Below, piece after piece: positions 57,791 to 64,000 of a stretch of 64,000 nt of DNA; the stretch's first letter is position 1, and the number at the start of each line of letters is the position of its first letter. Origin of the DNA: Oscillospiraceae bacterium (lineage in GTDB: Bacteria; Bacillota; Clostridia; Oscillospirales; Ruminococcaceae); contig JAFXCV010000036.1 in the NCBI GenBank assembly GCA_017521325.1, forward strand, positions 41,118 through 105,117, read 5' to 3'. The notes beneath the pieces are model-generated. The model searched no databases. It saw nothing but the letters and a program-made list of their open reading frames with translations, and was not told the origin of the DNA. The position numbers and the translations under genes were made by a program.

Positions 57791-60700
57791 ATTGCACTCT
57801 CCTCCTTTTCCTCTGTATTATCAGAATTCTCCTGCGGTTCTCCGAACACCGCTTCTATGGCTTCAAGTCGCTCGGCTTTACGCAGCGTGCGTGGAGGCTG
57901 CCGTTCGGTATCACAAAGATCATGGTAACCGCAATAACCGCAAGGGAGGTTCAGATAGGGATCGGGAGCGATCTGCCCCTGATAGAGGGCATCCGCCATA
58001 CCGCAGATTTTCTGCGTCACATGCCTGTCAAGTCGTTCCATCTGCTGTGCATCCACGGTATAGAGTTCGGATTTCGCCGATGAAAGAACCGGCGCTCCGT
58101 TTTCTGTGACTTCAGGTTCCATCAGGTGTGCCGTATCTTCAAGGAGCAAACCTTTCATGCGGTAATATTCATCAAATATCTCCGCAGCATCGGCATTTTT
58201 ATCACGGTCATGGTAGTGCTTGAGTTTGAGCTGACCGCTTGGCATATAAAGAACGCCGCCTGCCACGGGATTCTCGTAGACGCCGCTGTCCTTAACTGCT
58301 TTAAGGTAGATGAGCATCTGCATGTCAAGCCCTCTATCGAGCTTTTCCGGCTCAAAAACACGGTTGCCCGTTTTATAGTCAATCACACGCAGGATGGACT
58401 TTCCATCCTTTTCACACAGATCGACTCTGTCGATCTTACCGCCGCACAGGACGCTTCCTTCACGCAGTACAAGCGGAGGAATTGTTCCGTCTTCCTGTGA
58501 AGAACCGACCGGCACTTCAAATCCGAGGGGGACAAAATCGGTATGCTGCATTTCTCTCTGCATGTGCTGCAAAATTTTCAGAAGTCCGCCGCCTGCCATA
58601 CGATAGTTCAGGCGGAATCTTACATCACGCTTTACGGCATCGGAGAAAACTGCCTCGGAAAATTGATCGGAAAGGGTATGAATTTCCTGCGTGAGCTGTG
58701 CAGCGGTAAGTTCCGTGAACTGCTCGACGCTGTATTTGCGGAGAATCTGCTCGAAGCAGAAATGCGCAAAATTTCCGACATGATTATCGGAAAATGCATT
58801 CTTCTCAGGCGAAAACAGGCGCAGACAATCCTTACAGAAATACTGAAACGGACAGCTGTAGAAACGTTCAATGCCCGAAGGTGAAAGTCGCACACAATCT
58901 CCGAGTCGCTGCTGCATGGTTTCGGGAGAAACCCGATAATCGGCAGAAGAAACAGGCTTTACAAGTTTTTTGACTCTCACGGAATAAACCGGATCCGCTT
59001 CAAGTATCGACTGCAGTGCAGAGATTTCAGTTTTCCCGGATCTGAGGCTGCGTACAAAATGGAAGTACGCAGATGCAGGGGTTCTGACGAAATAATGCAG
59101 CGGAAGCTGCGATTCCTTTGTAATCAGTTCCTGTGCATCCGGGAACAGCTTTCTGATCTGATGGATGACCGTTGACGGGTACTGCACCTCCCCTGCTGCA
59201 TTGACTGCAGGGCAGGAAAGGAAGAGCTGCTGCGTGGGTGCAGAAAGAATTTTGTGGACAATCAGACGCTCGTCCGAATACAGCTCAAAAAAGAGCTTGG
59301 AAATGGTAATTCCATTGTCGCTGAGCTGCTCCAGCTCCTGACGGGTGAACATGCCGCCGATTTTAATCTCACTCGGAAAGCTATTCTCTGCAACACCGGG
59401 AACAAAAACGATCTTGGGATCATTCAGACGCACTGTCGAGCTTTCGACTATCTGAATAGAATCAAGCGTCTGTGGAGGCGTGGAAAAGCTGCTGTCGGTG
59501 ATCATCAGACGAAACAGATCATGAAGCTCTGACAAATCAAGCACTTCATCACCGCAGCACGAAACGATCGTATCAAAAATTTCCATGAGGAGATTCCAGA
59601 TGGTCGTCAGCCTTCGGTTTTCGAGAATATCCTGCGTATCCCTTGTTTTTTCAAAAAGCTTGCGTTGTCTGAGCATATGCTGATAGAGTGCCTGACAGAT
59701 TTCACGCACGCTTTTTTCCCTGCATTCACGTTTGAGTTTTCTGATTTCCCCGATCAGGGTGCTTCTCAGTTCTTCAAGCTTCTGACCGCCGAACGGTTCG
59801 GCACGCTCAGAGAGCGTCGGATCTTCCCCATAAAAGGGATGCAGCCAGTCATTCTTTTCGATGCTCCATGTAAAGCAATAATGCTCAAGCATGGAAACCC
59901 TTATCGCATCATAGCCGGAAAAAGGATTTTTAAGATAACAGAGCAGCGCTTCCGTATCCCACTGATGATCGCTGAGAATTGCAAGAAGGGAAAGAAAGTA
60001 GCGAATCGGCTCTGTATGGAGAATGGGCGCAGGGGCGGACAGATGATACGGAAGATTGAATCTGTCAAATGCCCGTTGCAAAATCGGTGCATAGGTTTCA
60101 AAAGAGGAAACTGCTATAGCGATGTCGCTGCAATGCAGAGTATCATCCTCCGAGAGCATACGGCATATCGTGGAACCGATGTATTCGGCTTCCATGACTG
60201 GATCGGACGCTTCGAAAAGATGCACATGCCCATTATAGGGAGCGCAGTGCTTGCCCGGTCGGAGAATCTGCGTGCTGACAGCATACAGATCGGAATGGGA
60301 GGAACGGCGGTATTCCTTGCAGAACACGGTTTCCACAGGAATACGGTAATCATTCTTTGCAATATGCAAAAGCGAACGGAAGGTGCGGTTTCCGCCTTCA
60401 AAAATCGTGGAAATTTTCGCATCCGGTTCATCGGTACGGATGGAAATACAGACATTCTCTGCCTGTGAAAGAATGACATCAAGCATACCGTACTGGTCGC
60501 CGCTGAATGTATCAAATTCATCAAGATAAACTGATTTTCCTTTGAAATAATCATGAATATTCGCAGCTGCCGCTGCCTCGGTCAGGTCGTTGAGCCTGTC
60601 ACAGAGGGAATGTTCATGCAGAATGCGTTCATACTCAAGCAGAAGCATGGCAACATCTGCAGTTTTATCGGAAAGCCTGTCGGGCAGCATGACGGAGGCA

Positions 60701-61125
60701 TCGAGAAGTTGACGGGAGGTCACGCCTGCACGGCGAAGCTTCACAACAAGGGAATACAGTTCCTCAATAAATACGGAAGAATCCCGTTTTTTATCAAGTA
60801 CTCTCAGATCCCCACGTCTGAGTGTATTTTGCAGCGACTGATAAAGGAACACGAGCTTCTCGTGATCAGAGGCGTAGCGCTCTGCACCATTATCGCTGCC
60901 GTAGAGTCCGAGTAATTCCCGTGAAAGCGTAGCAAAGCTGAAGGTACGGATGCGGTTGAAATTCTTTACGCCTAAAAATGCATAGAGCTTCTTTTCTGCC
61001 TCAAAAGAAAACTGTTCGGGTACAAGCACAAGCGTTTCGACGCCGTTTTCGATATCCTTCTGCATGCGATTCATCAGATCTGTGGATTTTCCGGTACCAC
61101 ATCCACCAAGAATGAATGTTAGCAT
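57787..61125 (-). CDS. addB: ATP-dependent helicase/nuclease subunit B
   Basis: Partner of AddA; an inactivated-helicase fold that recognises Chi and carries a second nuclease. The 1112-residue protein has Walker A GGCGTGKST near residue 8 and a C-terminal nuclease with KIDRVDLCEKDGKSILRVIDYKTG. Four iron-sulfur cysteines match AddB: YSCPFQYF near residue 757 and the CxxCxxxxxC cluster in CGYCGYHDLC near the end. ATG 61125 has AAAGGAGAG. No clear promoter is found in the 86 bases upstream, so it may share the transcript of the gene at 61212-61784. Confidence 0.96.
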   Translation of the reverse strand: MLTFILGGCGTGKSTDLMNRMQKDIENGVETLVLVPEQFSFEAEKKLYAFLGVKNFNRIRTFSFATLSRELLGLYGSDNGAERYASDHEKLVFLYQSLQNTLRRGDLRVLDKKRDSSVFIEELYSLVVKLRRAGVTSRQLLDASVMLPDRLSDKTADVAMLLLEYERILHEHSLCDRLNDLTEAAAAANIHDYFKGKSVYLDEFDTFSGDQYGMLDVILSQAENVCISIRTDEPDAKISTIFEGGNRTFRSLLHIAKNDYRIPVETVFCKEYRRSSHSDLYAVSTQILRPGKHCAPYNGHVHLFEASDPVMEAEYIGSTICRMLSEDDTLHCSDIAIAVSSFETYAPILQRAFDRFNLPYHLSAPAPILHTEPIRYFLSLLAILSDHQWDTEALLCYLKNPFSGYDAIRVSMLEHYCFTWSIEKNDWLHPFYGEDPTLSERAEPFGGQKLEELRSTLIGEIRKLKRECREKSVREICQALYQHMLRQRKLFEKTRDTQDILENRRLTTIWNLLMEIFDTIVSCCGDEVLDLSELHDLFRLMITDSSFSTPPQTLDSIQIVESSTVRLNDPKIVFVPGVAENSFPSEIKIGGMFTRQELEQLSDNGITISKLFFELYSDERLIVHKILSAPTQQLFLSCPAVNAAGEVQYPSTVIHQIRKLFPDAQELITKESQLPLHYFVRTPASAYFHFVRSLRSGKTEISALQSILEADPVYSVRVKKLVKPVSSADYRVSPETMQQRLGDCVRLSPSGIERFYSCPFQYFCKDCLRLFSPEKNAFSDNHVGNFAHFCFEQILRKYSVEQFTELTAAQLTQEIHTLSDQFSEAVFSDAVKRDVRFRLNYRMAGGGLLKILQHMQREMQHTDFVPLGFEVPVGSSQEDGTIPPLVLREGSVLCGGKIDRVDLCEKDGKSILRVIDYKTGNRVFEPEKLDRGLDMQMLIYLKAVKDSGVYENPVAGGVLYMPSGQLKLKHYHDRDKNADAAEIFDEYYRMKGLLLEDTAHLMEPEVTENGAPVLSSAKSELYTVDAQQMERLDRHVTQKICGMADALYQGQIAPDPYLNLPCGYCGYHDLCDTERQPPRTLRKAERLEAIEAVFGEPQENSDNTEEKEESAI

Positions 61126-61155
61126 CGCCTTACTCTCCTTTCTCCGGATTTACTG

Positions 61156-61187
61156 ACAGCCTTTTCTGCAATAACAGAAAAGGCTGT
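61156..61187. repeat. strong inverted repeat before addB
   Basis: ACAGCCTTTTCTG (61156-61168) and CAGAAAAGGCTGT (61175-61187) form a 13-base perfect stem with a six-base loop. On the minus strand no T run follows; on the plus strand TTTGATTTG does. It may reduce transcription from the upstream gene into addB or process the mRNA. Confidence 0.6.
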
Positions 61188-61211
61188 TTGATTTGTATTA
61201 TCCTGCTTTGA

Positions 61212-61784
61212 TCACTTGCGGGGAGCTGATACATAGCTTCTCGGAAGAGCGTAAACGGAATTGTTGTCAAGCACCACGCAGGGATGGTAGCTGCCGTTTT
61301 CATAAATGCCGATGAGATTCACCGCATGAACGGGCGATCCGTCAAGCGAGCCGTTGACATAATCACGTCTGCCTTCAAAAAGTGTACGCATCACTGCATA
61401 GCTGCCCGAACGGCTTGCACGATAGGATCCCGCTACATAAATGGTATCCACTCTGTAGTTGCCCTTCTTCATACAGCGCAGGTCGGATTTGCGTCCAAGA
61501 CATCTTTTGTAACCGAAACGCATCAGGCAGAAAAAAGAAACCAATGTCAGAAGGATGATCAGTGCAAATACAACGGCCAAATCATTGAACTGATCAATGT
61601 ATTCAGAATTTCCGAATAAAATCTCATAGTACAGATACGCAAAAGCTGCCGCTGAGATCACGAACAGAATGACTGTCAGCCATAATTTGCGTACGAGCGA
61701 ATTTTTCTCATATATAATATATGCCTTAACAGACTGCCTTCCCATCATGGAAAGCCTGTAAGAGCAGAATTCATTCCATTTCAT
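61212..61784 (-). CDS. unknown membrane protein with two membrane segments
   Basis: A 190-residue protein not recognised. Two membrane segments (about residues 32-54 and 68-92) are followed by a soluble C-terminal domain with a beta-rich pattern (YRVDTIYVAGSYRASRSGSY, IGIYENGSYHPCVVLDNNSVYALPRSY). The frame is open to 61811, but ATG 61784 follows GGAGGGTATA and is preferred. A promoter lies at 61827-61855. It could be transcribed together with addBA through an inverted repeat. Confidence 0.68.
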   Translation of the reverse strand: MKWNEFCSYRLSMMGRQSVKAYIIYEKNSLVRKLWLTVILFVISAAAFAYLYYEILFGNSEYIDQFNDLAVVFALIILLTLVSFFCLMRFGYKRCLGRKSDLRCMKKGNYRVDTIYVAGSYRASRSGSYAVMRTLFEGRRDYVNGSLDGSPVHAVNLIGIYENGSYHPCVVLDNNSVYALPRSYVSAPRK

Positions 61785-61826
61785 TCGTTTATACCCTCCA
61801 GGATACGTCATGTTTATCCAAATTAC

Positions 61827-61855
61827 ATTATAGCATAAAAGCAGATTAAAAGCAA
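61827..61855 (-). promoter_or_regulatory. promoter of the 61212-61784 gene
   Basis: Minus-strand TTGCTT (61850-61855) and perfect TATAAT (61827-61832) with a 17-base spacer, 42 bases before the start codon. It may also drive addB-addA and the genes after them. Confidence 0.78.
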
Positions 61856-61956
61856 GGGCTTTGTGAAAATCTCTGAATTTTGGCGAGTTACACAGCGAAT
61901 AAATGCTCTTTTTGAGCGTTTCGACGAAAAACTACAGAAAAAATATTGAAAACCTC

Positions 61957-61985
61957 TTGCAATATCCTTCATTATCGTGTATAAT
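61957..61985 (+). promoter_or_regulatory. promoter of the patatin-smpB-ssrA unit
   Basis: TTGCAA (61957-61962) and TATAAT (61980-61985) with a 17-base spacer. Start predicted near 61992, 60 bases before the lipase gene. Divergent from the promoter at 61827. Confidence 0.75.
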
Positions 61986-62054
61986 AGAATGGTGATGTCA
62001 TAGGACAATCACTCTGCACTATCCGATAATTCCATTTTACAAAGGAGGCAACGC

Positions 62055-62924
62055 ATGAAAATCGGTCTTGTTCTGGAAGGTGGTGCGCACCGCACTGTTT
62101 TCTCGTGCGGCGTGATGGATGCGTTCCTTGACAGCGGAATACATGCGGATTATGTGATCGGCTCTTCTGCCGGCATTACTTATGCAATTTCCTACATCTC
62201 CCGCCAGAACGGAAGAAACCGTGAGATGCTGCGGAGATTTGTAAGAAGTCCGAAGTATGCAGGATTCAGACATCTGATCAATCCTCGCAACCGTGCCTAT
62301 TACAATCTGCGCTTTCTGTTTGATACGATTCCGAACGAGCTCCTTCCCTTTGATTATGCTGCATTCAACGCATTCGAAGGTGAAGCGCTTGCCGCTGTGA
62401 CCAATATCCGTACAGGCAAGGCGGGGTATCTTCCCGTTACAGGTGATGATACCAAATGGAAGGTGTTACAGGCAACATGTGCGCTTCCCCTGCTGTTTCA
62501 ACCAATTGAGATTAACGGGGAGAAATATGCGGATGGAGGTGTTGCAGATTCCATTCCATTTGAAAAGGCAATTGCGGACGGTTGTGACAGGATCATTGTA
62601 GTGCTGACGAGGGAACGCAGTTACCGAAAGGAACAGGAATCGATGATGCGTTTTGCGGCTGGAAGGCAGAAGCGTAAGCATCCGGAATATGCAGAAGCGA
62701 TGCTTCACAGGCATGAGGAATACAATGAAACAATTGACAAGCTTTCGGAAGAAGAAAAAAGCGGCGGCATATATGTGATCGCACCTGAGGATACGCTCGG
62801 CGTCGGACGAACTGACAAAAGAGTGGACAAACTCATGGCATTATATGCCCAAGGGTATGCATGCACCATGCAGCAAATGCCCGCACTGCGGAAATATCTG
62901 GAAAATCAAGACATTATTGAATGA
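62055..62924 (+). CDS. patatin-like phospholipase (RssA/YjjU family)
   Basis: Serine-aspartate dyad lipid acyl hydrolase, probably cytoplasmic or membrane-associated. The 289-residue protein has the nucleophile S38 in GSSAG and the catalytic D160 in ADGGVADSIP; the oxyanion motif is EGGAHR near residue 8. Substrate unknown. ATG 62055 has AAAGGAGGCA. It is the first gene of the unit that leads to smpB and tmRNA. Confidence 0.9.
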   Translation: MKIGLVLEGGAHRTVFSCGVMDAFLDSGIHADYVIGSSAGITYAISYISRQNGRNREMLRRFVRSPKYAGFRHLINPRNRAYYNLRFLFDTIPNELLPFDYAAFNAFEGEALAAVTNIRTGKAGYLPVTGDDTKWKVLQATCALPLLFQPIEINGEKYADGGVADSIPFEKAIADGCDRIIVVLTRERSYRKEQESMMRFAAGRQKRKHPEYAEAMLHRHEEYNETIDKLSEEEKSGGIYVIAPEDTLGVGRTDKRVDKLMALYAQGYACTMQQMPALRKYLENQDIIE

Positions 62925-62939
62925 AAAGAGGCAAATATT

Positions 62940-63188
62940 ATGGCAGAACTGAAATTTGAAATTACGGAACACATTGGCGTTATCGGCGAAAATGCCCGTG
63001 GCTGGTCAAGAGAGCTGAACATGGTCAGCTGGAACGATCGTGAACCGAAATATGATCTTCGTGACTGGTCCCCCGACCACAGCAAGATGGGCAAGGGTCT
63101 GACGATGACTGCGGATGAACTGGTTGCGCTCAAGGAGATTCTGGACGGACTTGGTCTGGATGATTTCGGCGACGATATGATGGAATAA
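62940..63188 (+). CDS. YdbC/PC4-like single-strand nucleic acid binding protein
   Basis: An 82-residue acidic protein resembling YdbC, a bacterial homologue of the PC4 coactivator core. The pattern FEITEHIGVIGENARGWSRELNMVSWNDREPKYDLRDW with a C-terminal helix after KGLTMTADEL is typical. Known members bind single-stranded nucleic acid; the physiological role is not established. ATG 62940 has AAGAGGCA. It is 15 bases after the lipase gene and before smpB. Confidence 0.85.
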   Translation: MAELKFEITEHIGVIGENARGWSRELNMVSWNDREPKYDLRDWSPDHSKMGKGLTMTADELVALKEILDGLGLDDFGDDMME

Positions 63189-63225
63189 TTCTCATATTCA
63201 TACACAAAGAAAGTGAGGTGGAAAT

Positions 63226-63690
63226 ATGCGTACAAAGGGCACAAAGCTGATTACAGAAAACCGCAAGGCACGGCACGAATACTTCGTACTGGAGGATTTT
63301 GAAGCAGGCATTGCGCTGACGGGAACGGAGGTCAAATCTATTCGTCAAGGCAGTGTCAATCTCAAGGACAGCTGGTGCAGCATTGAGAACGGCGAGTTGT
63401 TCATCAAACAGATGCATATTTCACCTTATGAAAAGGGCAATATTTTTAACCGAGATCCTCTTCGTGTGCGAAAGCTGCTGATGCACAAAAAGGAGATCAT
63501 GCGGTTATATGGCAAGCAGAAGCAGGATGGTCTGACGCTGATTCCCCTTTCCCTTTATTTCAAGGATGCAAAAGTCAAGGTACAACTCGGACTTTGTAAG
63601 GGTAAGAAGCTCTATGACAAGCGTGATGACGCCGCAAAGCGTGACGCAAAACGCAGCATTGACAGAGCCTTGAAATCACAGAATCAGTGA
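63226..63690 (+). CDS. smpB: SsrA-binding protein
   Basis: Binds tmRNA and mimics the missing tRNA half in ribosome rescue. The 154-residue protein has [30 protein letters not shown], the [13 protein letters not shown] loop near residue 65, and a basic C-terminal tail ([19 protein letters not shown]). GTG-free start ATG 63226 with AAAGTGAGGTGG upstream. It lies ten bases before ssrA, so protein and RNA are linked. Confidence 0.98.
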   Translation: MRTKGTKLITENRKARHEYFVLEDFEAGIALTGTEVKSIRQGSVNLKDSWCSIENGELFIKQMHISPYEKGNIFNRDPLRVRKLLMHKKEIMRLYGKQKQDGLTLIPLSLYFKDAKVKVQLGLCKGKKLYDKRDDAAKRDAKRSIDRALKSQNQ

Positions 63691-63700
63691 TTTTATATAT

Positions 63701-64000
63701 GGGGGCGTACCGGTTTCGACGGGGGCTTTGCACTATGATAAGCGAGTAGAGGTTGCTGCATCTCTTTAAACAGCGGCACGTTTAAATATAAACGCTAAAA
63801 ACAACATTACTGTAAGCTCCAGAAGCCTGCAGGTTGCTGCCTAAGTCAGCATCTGTCCTGTAATTGAGGACCACGGCCTTTACAGGGCATCGACGAGTGG
63901 TGAACGTTTCTTTGACCCGTCCATGTCTTAGAAATGTATTTGGACTACCTGTTATTTCAGCCTGTTTATCGGCAGTCTTAGCGGGGAATCAATGTAGATA
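63701..64000 (+). ncRNA. ssrA: transfer-messenger RNA (tmRNA), 3' end outside the window
   Basis: The 5' tRNA-like part starts GGGGGCGTACCGGTTTCGACGGG. The reading frame of the tag can be followed from GCT at 63794 to TAA at 63842-63844, giving AKNNITVSSRSLQVAA (16 residues), ending in the Ala-Ala proteolysis signal. The following part holds pseudoknot stems such as TGTCCTGTAATTGAGG with CCTTTACAGGGCA. The 3' half of the acceptor and the T-arm are beyond position 64000. Confidence 0.95.

Overview
The window looks like a chromosomal segment from a Gram-positive anaerobe of class Clostridia, most likely a Ruminococcus-type member of the Oscillospiraceae. This is inferred from the Firmicutes-specific polymerase PolC, a T-box leader before leuA, AddAB instead of RecBCD, the short HisG plus HisZ pair, AGGAGG-type ribosome sites, TTGACA/TATAAT promoters and a moderate GC content. 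No transposase, integrase, CRISPR array, rRNA or tRNA gene was found. It is a dense core-metabolism region with a few accessory genes.

Layout. 1-7384 (minus): a repair-led run radC-uvrB-uvrA-cls followed by the 5' end of an Mrp/NBP35 ATPase gene, cut by the window edge. 7488-8441 (plus): an RluA-family pseudouridine synthase, divergent from radC and ended by a strong terminator. 8494-11801 (minus): ligA then an AI-2E-type transporter. 11940-20320 (minus): a twelve-gene histidine cluster hisZ-G-D-C-B-H-cupin-orf82-A-F-orf119-I, with its own promoter next to the polC stop and a terminator after hisI. hisE is absent, and two AT-rich unknown genes sit inside the cluster. 20411-31125 (minus): pyrH-frr-uppS-cdsA-dxr-rseP-ispG-polC, joining UMP kinase, ribosome recycling, undecaprenyl and phospholipid precursor synthesis, two MEP-pathway steps, a site-2 protease and the replicative polymerase.

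31333-31926 (plus) is a small membrane protein whose end overlaps the convergent ridA. 31907-42669 (minus) is the branched-chain amino acid operon ilvB-ilvN-ilvC-ilvD-leuC-leuD-leuB-(DUF815 ATPase)-ilvA-ridA. It supplies valine, leucine and isoleucine, with threonine deaminase and the imine deaminase RidA adjacent. The 652-base gap 42670-43321 holds divergent control: an ilvB promoter with a foldable leader on the minus strand, and a T-box leader with terminator for leuA on the plus strand.

43322-51690 (plus): leuA, a glycoside hydrolase family 2 enzyme, then a new promoter driving a diaminopimelate decarboxylase-like gene followed by a LuxE/LuxC pair (acyl-protein synthetase and acyl-CoA reductase) with no luciferase genes nearby. 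A bidirectional terminator closes this block. 51732-61784 (minus): a small membrane protein, addB, addA, a serine beta-lactamase-like hydrolase, a small membrane protein and a cell-wall amidase. 62055-64000 (plus): a patatin-like lipase, a YdbC/PC4-like protein, smpB and the tmRNA gene ssrA (cut by the window end).

The least explained items are the lysA-like/luxE/luxC module, the ilvB leader, the two orphan genes in the his cluster and the DUF815 ATPase in the ilv-leu operon. All function calls come from reading the sequence; no database search was run.
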